Below are positions 34,736 through 46,487 of a stretch of 64,000 nt of DNA, one piece after another. How positions within the stretch are numbered: position 1 is the first letter of the stretch; the number at the start of each line of letters is the position of its first letter. The notes beneath the pieces are model-generated. The model made no database searches. It was not told the DNA's origin and was given only the letters and a program-made list of their open reading frames with translations. Position numbers and translations under genes: made by a program. Source of the stretch: Cardinalis cardinalis (taxonomy: Eukaryota > Chordata > Aves > Passeriformes > Cardinalidae); contig JACDOX010000088.1 in the NCBI GenBank assembly GCA_014549065.1, positions 559,694-623,693 on the forward strand, read 5' to 3'.

Positions 34736-37700
34736 CCCCACATAGCTTCTATAGATGTTATTGTTCCCTGGGTGTTANTGCTGTATGTTTTTTCCTGTTA
34801 TCCATCATGAGCTCCTCCTAAAGGAGACTTTCAAAAATTAATGAAAATGTCTTCTAGCCCTGTTTTCTTTCTTCTTTCTCTTCCTCTCCCCTCAGTTTTT
34901 GCGGAAGTTGACATTCTGGCTTGTGGCCAGAAATTATATGTTCTTTTCCAACAAGCTTGTAACAGTTTGGTATTTTGATCTTATAGCTTTCTGAAAGATA
35001 TAGTGGAAAAAACATCAAATGAGACAAAACATATATATAGATATACAAGTAAAAATGCTACAAATTCATTTTGGAATTCCTTGCTTATTATGGTTACTTT
35101 CTGTTAATATAACCTCTGCCATCACCTGCATTTTCATAAGTGGAAGTGCAGTAGAGCAAAGGCTATCTGGCTAAAAGTTAAAATACCAACAGCTGTTGAC
35201 ACACCACAGCACAAGGTACAGGCCAAAACTTCTCTTAGCACCAGAATTAGGTTGAGGTTTTTTCTCTGGTTTTGCAGTGAGCCAACATGGACTTAAGTGA
35301 TAGAGAGTAAAAGATACTAAGATAGTCATCACATAGCAGGAAGCATGTTGTCTTCAGATTGCACACCTGCCAACCATCCCACAAATTTTTTGTCAAAGGA
35401 AATATGCTCGTGGGAGGGAAGTCTGTAAAAACACCAAGACTGCATTAAATACCAGTTCTGTTCTCTGCTTCAGAGGAAAACTTTAGATCATAGTGCTGAG
35501 CAGAGAGAGGAGAGTTGCATTCAGGATATACCACCTGGATAGGCAAGTTATCCCCTTTTAAGAGATTGCATTTGGGTAGCTTAGCAAGAAACACAGCACT
35601 GTTGGAGCAAATCTGTAGAGTACAAGAGTTGTTACTGAGGGTTTAATGCAAATAATATATGCATTTCAGGATTTTCTGTTACTTTATGAGGCTCAGAGCT
35701 GATGTCCTCCTCTGCCTGATGTCTTTCTCTGCCTATCTCTTTGAGGCTAGGGCATCTTCCAGAATGTGTTTTACCTGAAAGGAAGCTAGCCCATGCTGTT
35801 CTGAGACCCCTTGCAGAGCCTCTGGAAAGTTATGCTGAAATGCCCCCTTAATCCACTTTATTACATCAGTATGGACACCTCCAGGGAAAAGTGAAAGATA
35901 AAGACCCATGATGGAAATCGAAAGAGAAGAGCAAAATATAAATGCATTNAAGATGTGCAAAAGGAGGTCTATACTGACTGTGGAGCTAGGAATTTATGTA
36001 TTCCAGATAGTCTAAATTCACAAGGATCTTTGGTTCACTGGTTGTTCTTTTTTTAGAGGAAATAATTAGATGTCTTGTGAAAGCTTCTTATCTCCTTCTT
36101 CTATTTTTATAAAAGAATACATAAACTATGCAACAGACATGGAAGTGAAAAATCACTTTTAACAGTGGTAATTTCCCCTTTCATTAGAGCCTTTATATGT
36201 TTCCTCTTGTGAGCCTATTATTTTGGGAAAATGGGAAAGAGGGAGAAGAAAATAAAAGGCAGAAAAATAAAGACAGATTTCTTTTGAATTGGTGAAAAAT
36301 GTAAGCCAAACAACTGTCTTTAGAATAAAACAAAGAATTTTTTTTTTCCGTTTAAAAATTTTAGCTACTATCCTTATGTTGAAAAAACTGTTCTCATATT
36401 TTTACCAGTTTGGACTCAAGTTTTTAGATTGAGTGTGTTTGCTTGTAGGTGGGTGATGAGAGCAAAGAGATTATATTTTACTGTCATACTTTTGCGTGTT
36501 CTTATATTTTTAATCCCCATAAGACAATACTCAGCTTACTTTCTATTAAACAGAAAATATTTATATTAGTAAATTACATGCTTGAAGCATTTATTTCAAT
36601 TATACCTTCTGCAGTGCTTCAGTAGCCTTGGGTATTTTCATTTTTCATTTAAATATTTTATGTTTTAATATTTTCACAGTCAGCCTTGCATGTATTACTA
36701 TGCCTAATGCCTCAGATTTCTGCCCTTTAACAGTACCGTCTTGTCTGACATATCATGTCCCATTATTTAAAAGCGTAGGAACCATTTGGTGGCTCATACT
36801 TTCAAGGGACAGTGTTTAAGAATTTTAGTGTTGAATTCAGAAATTTCTATGTATTTAACACTGTAATCACCTGGACAATCCATTTGCTTTTGCCTTAGAA
36901 TAGCTACGTATTATCACATGTAAACAAGTAGGTATCAGCTTGTATTATATGTGTAAAGTGGTGTACTAACCTTGTTTATCTTCTATCTCTGCTGCATTTA
37001 CCATCTGTCTCTTAAAATACCACTATGGCATTGAAGGGATTCAATAACTTCAGAAAAACTTTTTATCCCCTTGAAAATTTGAATTTTATCTTCGTATCTA
37101 TGAGTTTTTAATCTCAAAGTTATGCTGCCTTAATGCTCAGATAGCCAACATTTAGTCCCAGGCTAGAAAGCTATTAAATTCAGAGATATCGCAATACTAT
37201 TGTACTGGAAATTAAGACTTCCTGAGGAAAATAAACCTCATTCTCACAACTCTCAAGGACTACTAGCTCTCCTAGAGTTTTAAATAATAATGTTCTTAAG
37301 CATAAACAAGTTATTAAAGGTCACTTTTGCAATGTGCCAAAAGTTTTCCCTGCATTATCCTAATGCACGCCGCTGAACAAGTCTGAGTGTAAGAATGAGG
37401 CAGTTAGGAGAAGATTTCCTTTTAAAAAAAGGAATTAATCTTTTGCAGTTTCTAAAGTTTTGGTATTGTTGCACATGATCCTCATATATTCTATGCATTT
37501 CTATGATATAGTTTTAGCATCACCAGTTGCCAATTTAGACCAAAGACCTTCATCCCCTCACAAATTATTATCCATATATATAATTTGCTTATACTTTCAT
37601 CTGGGGGAGCTATTATGATATGTGCTTTTTGCTTTACAACTAAAAGAAAGAAAAGAGAAGCTCACAGTCCATGCACACAGTTACAGAACTTGGCAGAAGT

Positions 37701-40700
37701 TACCATTATCCTGCACCATGTATAAAGCTTTCACTAAGAGCTCCCTTCATCCAGTAAATGAAGATGAATGCTTATTAGGAAAAAAAGGGCTTGCTGTGAT
37801 CAACTTCCCAAAAATAATCAGAGTGAGGCACGCAACCTGAACATTAGGGCTCTTAATGGCTGCTTTGGAGTGAACTGAGGAAGGCTAAGGATCGTTGGCT
37901 GCTTGCACTGAGTCATAACTTTTTAAACAAGGCCTTAAGTCAGAGCTATCAGTCCTGTGGTGCTGTTTTCCTGGCTCAAGATAAGCCTGTCTCTTTCTAT
38001 CCCAGGCTAGGGCCTGTGATTTAACATAGCAATGACAGCAATTGCTAGCCCCAAAAACATCCTTAACAACTCTCATCTAATACAAATCACTTATTCTTTG
38101 TGAAAGATGAGTGAGTCATGCAAGTAACAGACGGCACATTAAGAGTACATTGTTAAAGTGTGCTTTAATTAGTAATGTGGCATATAATGATGTGGGGTCA
38201 AATAATAATTAAATTTTTGTACACTATCCTTTTTTTGTACATTACCAGGGGACCACCCTCCATGATGAAGGAACTCTCAATAACATACAGGATACTTAAC
38301 AGGATACTTACTACAGAACATGAGGAAATTCTTTATTCTTTTGCCACAATAGCTCTTTACGTGTTTTTAAAGTGCTTTTTGTGTTATATAAGTGACTTTG
38401 AAAGCTGTGGCACAAAACTTTGTAAAATATCATTGGGGAAAAGAAAACAGATGCAAACCCCATGCCATAAAATTAAATGAGCTTTTTAGACAAAGTATAG
38501 CATACCACTTAGCTATTAATTTTTACTTCTACATCATAAAAGCCTAATGCTAACCCTTTATATATCTCTAAGCATACTGAAGCTGATTTCTGGAAGAAAA
38601 ATCTTCAGTTTATTTTTGTTATATCAAATAATGTAATACCACACTGATCAAAGAAATAAACCACACCAACCACAAAACACTGTGACTCCATATACAAGAT
38701 AGATTTACTTTAAATAGTTAGTACGGTAGCACATAAGAAAAAGGATTTTTCAAAAAAATGCAAACAACTCACTCATAAAATAAACCTGCAAGGAGGAAAA
38801 TAAGCAATAAACTCTAAGGTTTAGTTCTTCAGATTTTGAGCTGAAGTCTTTTCCACGAACATGGGATAATTGCCTTATAACCAGATAAGAATTATAGATC
38901 AGCCCACTGAAATCAGGAGATTCCATCTTGATGCCAACAAGATTTTTTTTATCCTTCATTTATACTGCTGTTCATATTCACTTTATTCACAACGTTTTAA
39001 AATTTACTGAATGACTCAAGAACTTTGAGATAAACCTTCAAATGTATTGATTTCAGCTTCCATATTAGACAAATTTAAAGGTATAAGCATATGCGTACAT
39101 ACTACTATATTTTTTGGAGGACTGCTTCAACCCTTATCAGACAGCCATACAGGAATCAGCCCTGTGACCTTGCAGAGAACTGGAGGCTCAAGCAGGACCC
39201 TGCCAACATGCTAGTAGTCACTCCACATAGCACCAATTACAGGAACTGGGTCCTGGGAAAAAAAGGACAAATCATCATTATTTTATCTCCTTAGGAAATG
39301 AAGTCTCACTTTGGTTATTCTTATCAGTGACCACCAGCGGCAGTGGTGGGACTGTGAAGAGATTGACAAGGTGTTCTCCCAAAGCTCCTAACAGATGGAA
39401 ACCAAGAAATTATCACAATTCCATTATATGGGGAGCACTCTTCCCCCAAAGAATGTGACTTCTTTCCAAGGCAATTTTTATGAATGACTTTTTTATTTTT
39501 CATCTCATTTAATCTCTGAGCTGTGTCTTTGACTGGTGACTACATTTGAAACTCTCTCCAACATTCAGACCCAGCACAGTCACAGTGAAAAGATGATGGA
39601 TATTCACACTGTCAACATGGAAATCCAACTCCTGTCATAGTAACCTCACGTGTATTTCTCCCATGCACAAAGTTTGCCATTGTCTTCTACACTCTTATCA
39701 TCCTACTGGACTAGCAGTATAGAGTTGAACTATTTTACAAATTATCTTGGATCCTCAAACTGTCATGCTATGTATTTTATTATGTGAAAGCAGTAAAGAA
39801 GCTTCTTACCTCCTACACACTATTTTGTAATTGTTACCACTGTGCCAACAAATCCATTTTAGTCTTGACACATAGACCACTTCATAATGTAAAATGAAAT
39901 TATTTCATTGATTGCTCCTTATGTTTCTTCCTAAATGTGATTCTATCAGGATCTGGTGATAAGAATTTTCTCTTGATTACAACTATGAACTTGGGACCAA
40001 GGCTTTCACATGCTGAAGTTTTTCTGTCAGTCCTTTGGGTAAATCCTGCAACAGTCACTGAGGCAGTTCATTCTCTTTCAAAGACCCAGAGACAGGATTA
40101 TACCTGGGACCAGCTTAACAAAACTGATCATTTTTTTCATTAAAAACTAAGAGTGATAATATCATGAAGGTGTCTGAAAACATTCATTGACTTACAGATC
40201 TCCAACCCAACTAAACATCCACTACAGCTAAGTTTTGAGGGTCAACAAGGCTATTTTGTAGCACGCACAATACTTGAGTTAGAACTTCAAAAGTTCAGTG
40301 TTCCAGTATCATCATTAATGTTTTTTATCACTGCTGACATGAACTAATGAAGTACAAAACTAGACTTGTACTAATTCATATTAATCAAATTGTCAGTTTG
40401 GACCACTTATCCTCTCTCCCATTTGATTTATAGATCTCATAATTTTCTTCATTCACAAATTAAGACATATCAGTAGCATATTAAAACAGAGTTAAAAGTC
40501 AGCTGGATAAATTCTTTAAAGTATTCTTAGTCATGATGTATTTTGCAATTTTAGTTAAAGAAAAGCCATCTTGAAAGTCTCGCTCTGAGCAGTCAAAACT
40601 GAGAAATCAGTTTAAATGTTAAGATGGCATTAAGGCGATTCAGTCCATCCTTCATCCAGGCATTTCCTTGCTGGTATTGGGAAAAACACACAACCTCCCT

Positions 40701-42013
40701 GTCCCTAGAGGCTTGTAGTATGGTCCTGCAGGCCCATTAATGGAAAGCAAAAACCATTTAAATCTTCTGAATATTTTATATAATATACATAACAAATAAG
40801 ACCAGAGTAAAAATTAAGGTTGATACCAGTAACTAAAAATGGCTAATAAGCCTCTATTTTATTTACAGATGGGCATAGTATTTTCCCAGATACTCATTCA
40901 AAGCAGAACCCTAATTTATTGATCCACAGTTAAATTTGGAAAGAGAATAACTTTGTCCACTGAGTACAAGAGAAGCTGGACTCTTAAATCAGACATCTAA
41001 AGACAGAATATCTGATATGTAAAATACTGCATAGAAAATATTCATATCATAGAGAATAAGATCACTTATAAATGGTAAGGATATTATCACATAAAACTCC
41101 TATGAAGTTTGAATTCATGAATGAATGTGGACTCTGGTTTCTCAGCTGAGCATCTTGTAGCTTTGCTATTAATAAATAATTCATTAGTATGTTGCAAACA
41201 CAGTATTGGTACTCAACAAGACTGTTCTGAATACATTTCCAAAGCATGCAGTTAAGCCAGTGGCATAATTTCAAGTCAATACATCACTCAGGAGTACTGA
41301 AAGAGACCTCTTATTCTATTATTACTCTCAAATTACAGTACTCCAAAAGTTAGTTAATTAGCAGCCAAGTATGACAGTTTCATCCTGTGATGGTTTCCTG
41401 TCTGTGAAAGGATATCAGTTTAAGTATGGTTGCTAAGATTTAGTATTGTATATCACAGAAGTGGGCTTCAAGGCACTTGCAGATTGTCTTCTTGAGAACT
41501 CTAAGTGTTTTGCTGAATATGTTCCAAAGAGCCTGACTTTTCAAAAAATGTGAATGCTTAACACACTTGGCCTTAACACATGCAGGAGTTTTTGTAGCTT
41601 CATGATAATTATTTATACTGGTAAGAGAAAAAATGGATTACTAAACTCAATATAAAATAAAACTGACACAAGCACAAGACACAAGCAAAATCCAAGGTAG
41701 TCTGCTTTTTTAGTCTGGGAATTCCATCTGTATGGTATTGAAGGAGAAAGAGCAAAGGGTGGTAGAATGAAAGCGAATTTTAAAGAAAAAAAAGAAAAAA
41801 AATAGAATAAATTATTTTAAAGAAATTAGTAGTTGTATGAGAGAAATATAAATTAGGTGGCAACAGATACAGCCTAGAAAAGACAGTGGTAAGAGGTTAA
41901 TATTTCAGGAACCTTCTAAATGGTGGAATAGATTGCTTTTGCCTACCTGGCTTTGTTGTAAAGGTGACTGCAATGTTATTTGATAGTGAGCAGTAGGTTT
42001 TGCACATTATTAA
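34736..42013. other. AT-rich non-coding DNA, no gene seen
   Basis: A long polypyrimidine tract ending in CAG lies at 34864-34897, but no recognisable exon follows. A weak minus-strand exon candidate at 35775-35878 is listed separately. Tandem-like GGATACTTA words lie near 38290-38310 and an A-rich tract at 41782-41810. The remaining frames are short and unrecognised. Confidence 0.55.
35775..35878 (-). other. Weak candidate exon (104 nt)
   Basis: On the minus strand a pyrimidine-rich acceptor (CACTTTTCCCTGGAG) precedes the segment and CAG|GTAAAA follows it. The open frame (two leftover bases, then 34 codons) reads VHTDVIKWIKGAFQHNFPEA and continues to ASFQ, a protein-like composition with Trp, His and mixed charges. 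The frame stays open on both sides, 75 codons in all, including an X from the ambiguous base at 35949. I do not recognise the family. It could be an exon, a pseudogene scrap or chance. Confidence 0.2.
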
Positions 42014-42058
42014 CAATGTAAACAAATACAGATGTATTTGTAGCAATGTAAACAAATA
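42014..42058. promoter_or_regulatory. Duplicated forkhead-type motif with a palindromic spacer
   Basis: CAATGTAAACAAATA occurs at 42014-42028 and again, identically, at 42044-42058. GTAAACA is the core of the forkhead (FOX) binding site, so two strong sites lie in the same orientation 30 bases apart, about three helical turns. Between them ACAAATACA-GA-TGTATTTGT forms a 9-bp-arm palindrome. A regulatory function is inference only. A small tandem duplication of AT-rich DNA would look the same. Confidence 0.4.
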
Positions 42059-45000
42059 TATTTTACATAAATCACTGCCAGATATATAGCAGGCCACTAA
42101 AAACAAACCAACTGATCTTACTTTGAATAAAACCTTATCTGCAACATCAAATAGCAACACTGAGTTTTGATTGAGTTCAAGAACAATCATCAAGTTCTTC
42201 TTGACAGTAAATTTGGAAATTTGAATTAACTTTTGAACAAAGGGTAGCTGAACATGAATTTTACCTCTTCCCTGTGGTCATCACATTACCACAGGTGATG
42301 GTCCCTGTATTTCATTTACGTAATTATGCAATTTACATTTGCAGAAAAATTCATCCAAATTTTTTTTTACTTTATAATAAATTAATTTTATAAGGGTGAT
42401 TTAGGCATTATAATTGTTTGCTGCATATTTGAAACTGTTTACTGCATATTTTACAATATATATAGGTTATAAAATGCTCTATTACCTTTTTTTAAGTGAT
42501 TAACTTAATTAATAAATAGAGTTGAAGATGTCTCTTACATCAGGTATGTGAAACCTCATAGCTCAAGTTTTATGGACATTCCTGGACAAATATTTTCTTT
42601 TTAGTTTATTTGACTTCTTTTGGTTTCTAAACTGGCCTAGAACCAAAAATGAAGCTTTGCCAATGTTATCAATTTCCTTCCAACTTTGAGTCAAAGCCAC
42701 TAAATACAAAGTTTCCCTATAATCCCATAACTTTTGCTAGATTTAGTTTATTTTTCTGATAATCTTGATTTATTTTTTTTTTAGTGTTACTAAACTTATT
42801 ATCAGAGATAAAAGAAACTGTATGAGCCAGTCCAATTAGAAATGGCTTAAACCATGAGATTTTAAAATCTTTGTATGGTCTCTTCTGTGTTTTATCACTT
42901 GTTTTGCACCAGTCCATCCTAAACTTAACATCAGTGGCCATAAAACAGAAAATTTAAAAAGGCAGACATGAATATGATACTCAAAAAGTGGAGCTTTCCC
43001 TGTTGTCTGCTGGAACATACTTAAAACAACTTCCTGCATTTTCAAGAATTCACATACTTGTGAAACCTGTTCACTTTTGCATTTTTTATAAGTAATGCTA
43101 ATCTTTGGGTTTCTGACTTAGTAGATATCAGAGCTGGAAACTCTGTTTATGCCATTTTTATCATCTGATAGTACTAAATTTTGTTGCTGCTTTTTCAATT
43201 ATTTCCTTCAAAACTTAATTTTAATAAAGATGGTTAGATATATGATTTCCTAATAGTTATAATTTAATACCAGAGCATACTAGCATATATCATGCCTCTG
43301 ATGTCCATTAAGACAGCTTTTCCAAAAATCATCCCTCTGCTAGGAGGAAGAAAAGGCTTGACAAATAGAGGCTGCCCACAATCCTTTGAGTAGGTTTAGC
43401 TGTCATCAAATCTCCAAGTACAGTTATTTTCAGTGTAAGCAAATGGGAGCTCACACAAGTGAGTGGGACTGAACACTGCTCTCCTGTTGTGCAGTCAGAC
43501 CTGATGGCAAGGGTTGGCTCAAAAACCATGAGCCTCATGTCCCCAGGTTGCACACAGCAGTTTTTCACATTGCACACACAGATTAATTATGCAGCTTCCT
43601 CCACCTTTGTCTAGGACTGATGAGTATCCGAAAGCCCATCCAACTCAGCTTTTTCTGTCTCATGAAGATTGCCTAATTAATATGCTGTGCTTTTATAATC
43701 TTTGGCCTTTATTCAAAATAATACTTCAGTCTACTTGAATCCAGTAGGAGACACCTGACATACTGACTGAGAACAGTTTTTCCCTGCCTGAAGTTTTAGG
43801 CTGCTATGAGACCACAGTATAATAAAAAATATAAGAAATAAAATATCATTATTTTTTCATCAATCAGTAGCAGCCTGAAGAGTAAACCAATAAAATCTGT
43901 TATTCCTGACACCTCTAATTTTTTGCTCCAGTTACAGTTTTTAAAAAATATCATTCGTCAAGCTACTGGATATTTCCAATTAAAGAAGCAGTCAAATAAG
44001 CTAAAAAGCTTGTTAGCTCATGTCTGACAATCAGCCATGTGCAAAGCTTTACCAAAAGCAAGTGGCTTTCATTATTTCCAGTAGAGACTGAAAGTTACAT
44101 GATTAAAGAAATTGATCCCAATTATTTAGGATCCCATTCCAAGCGCAAATAATAAATCAAACCATAAGTGGCATTGGTCTCACTAAAATATAGTGATAGC
44201 ACCTTTACCAATGAAGAATGTGCTTAGCCATTGGCCATTTCTTTTTTCAGGGGGAATTTCAGATATGTCATGGAATTCCAGCTACTTGTAGAAAGTCCAG
44301 CCACGTGGTCATAAATAGAATTTTGTGGCGTGTAAACTTCAGATGACTAAGATTTGGTTATAAAATAACATAGCACTCCATACTGGGAAATCTTTTTAGA
44401 GCTGAGTGGTTCCTTTTATTCTCTATATATCAGCTTCCTAATGGCTTTTCAACAGTTTGAGCCATTTTCTAAAATTACCACAGCTGCTTCACATTACTTA
44501 TGGGGTTCTGTTGCTAAGAGACCTTCTGCTTGCCAAGTCTCACTAGATCCCTAAACTAGATTTTTTCCTGTTGATTGCATATTCACAGAAAACACTATCA
44601 TGAAACAAGACTTGGTATAACTTTTCCTTCCAAGCTGGTTCAAAGGCTGCAGAGGCTTTCAAACTGCTAATAGCAAAGCTGTCTTAGGTAGTGCTGCCCC
44701 TGCCTGTTGACTAAGCAAGTCTCTGCTCTGAAGATTTCAATATGTTTTGTACTGTCACCTTCTTGGTTTTTAATTGTATGTTTCACAGAGCTGAATTTTG
44801 TATTTGTTTTACTGTTTTGACAATAATCATGTTTCCATTAACAAGCATATTTTAAAACAGAATTCATTAATTTCACCGGTTCATAAGGAATGGGAGGTAA
44901 CTTCTACAGGAAGGAAGCAGGACATATCTGAAAGCAGAAAGGTGAACTCAGTTCATCAATATTCTGCTCACTGAGCAGTCATTTCCATCCAAGCGTTGAA

Positions 45001-45325
45001 TACAACACATTCTGTGTTACCATTTAGATCTGATCACTAGTTTCATTGTTTGAACCATGAGGAAACAAGGTAAAAATCAACAGCAAACAGGTCCCAGAAG
45101 GAGTAATTAAACAGTAGTCTCTATCTAGAATAAATATCATGGAAAGTGAAGAGGGAGAAGTCTGTGATGGAAGGAAGTGGATAAGGACTGACAGGAATAC
45201 TTGCGTCAGAAATTTAACCAGGCCAGAAATATCAGCTGGAGTAGACCAGTCATGGAAGAGAGAGTGAATCACAATATGTAGCTGAGAAACCCAGATGTTG
45301 AGCCAGTCTTTTCTTTCATGGCAAC
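42059..45325. other. AT-rich non-coding DNA
   Basis: No recognisable gene. A pyrimidine tract ending in TTTTTTCAG at 44252 is followed by a 32-codon open stretch, which I do not call. The opposite-strand frames around 43329-43577 and 45024-45272 are unrecognised. The region near 43655-43700, with CTAATTAATATGC, has the look of a conserved non-coding element but cannot be tested here. Confidence 0.5.
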
Positions 45326-45758
45326 TCAGGCCTCCACCTCAACTGGACAGGGCTGGTGACTTCCAGCTGAAAAATCAGATGGTGTGTGACAAAGAAATTC
45401 TGGGCTGCCAGTTCCCAGTTTGGTGATGGAGAGTAGAGAAAGGTGATCTATGGATGTATCTGCAGAACTGCTTTCAGGACAGGAAAAGAAAACACATGGG
45501 GCTTCTCTGGATAACACTTCCCAGAAAGAGGAATGGGTTGACAAAACTAGGAATAATGGAGGTGAGGTTTTATTTCTGGTTTTGACATCACATCCCTGAG
45601 GACTTGGGTTTGTGGTTCCAGAGTCACAGCACAAAACCCATTTCCTTTCCATGTTCCCTTTCTCCTTGACTACATGACTGGTAACAAGGAGCTCATTGTC
45701 AGGTAGCTGGGGAGCAGGAACACTAACAGGGTACTTGAAAGGAATGTCGAGCTGATAC
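45326..45758 (-). other. Candidate terminal coding exon or chance ORF (144 codons)
   Basis: This is the longest non-repeat open frame in the window. It begins after a good acceptor on the minus strand (pyrimidine tract ending TTTGTTTACAG; first codons after one base read YQLDIPFKYPVSVPAPQLPD) and ends in TGA at 45326. It contains a run of Ser, Thr and Pro and no hydrophobic or recognisable domain. The nearest good upstream donor on the same strand closes a 52-base segment (46436-46487) whose only open frame does not continue this frame. By length alone about one such ORF is expected by chance in 64 kb. Possible last exon of an unidentified gene, low confidence. Confidence 0.2.
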
Positions 45759-46435
45759 CTGTAAACAAAGTAGAACAAAAAAGTTAATGTAATTCAGAAT
45801 AGTTTTGTATAGGAAAAATTTGAGGTAATATTTTGATTAGGAAATAAGGTGTTTAGAAATTAAGTACTAAAAAGACATACCAGTGGTTATTGTGATGAGG
45901 ATATTAAGCAGGTTGAACCCTCATCTTTTCAGTTCTGTCCAAAAAGGATATCAAAGAATGAGAGATAAAACATTTTTGATATGCAGTTTTAAGATTCCAG
46001 AGAGCTGAATCACCTAACATTTCACTGTTTTATTGTTAGCTGCTGAAGCCTTGTTCTTGCTTAAAAAATTTCAGAGGTTTAGCATGACTGGAAAAGGGAT
46101 AAAAATAGAGTGTGAAAATAGAATATAATTACTAACATTTAAAAACAAAGCAAATAGTTTGGTTAGATATGAAAGAAGACTCTCTGGTGGTGAAGACTAT
46201 GAAGTATATTCCACAGAGGTGGAGTGGTCTCCACTATTTGAGTTTTCCCATAATAAGTTTCAAAAAAATCTGTTGGTGACAGCGGTGCAGCAGATCCTGT
46301 CTTACAGGGGAGGAATAGTCTTCTTCAACAACACATGATACTCTTTCAATCCCCTGACAGAATTTCTTACAGTCCAGTATGATAAACACTTAAAGGAGAC
46401 TCTGAGATCTACAGGATTTTTCAGTTCTCACTTAC

Positions 46436-46487
46436 CTGGAAAGGGTGTCACTGCTGGGCTGATCTCAAGTGTCACTGTGGAGGTAAC
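46436..46487 (-). other. Weak candidate exon (52 nt)
   Basis: On the minus strand CATGCCCAG precedes and CCAG|GTAAGTGAG follows, the latter a near-perfect donor. The only open frame reads VTSTVTLEISPAVTPFP and leaves one base. Spliced to the acceptor at 45758, it would continue in a different frame from the long 45326-45758 ORF and stop after about 30 codons. The pair is therefore not a consistent coding gene in the long frame. A non-coding transcript is possible. Confidence 0.12.
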
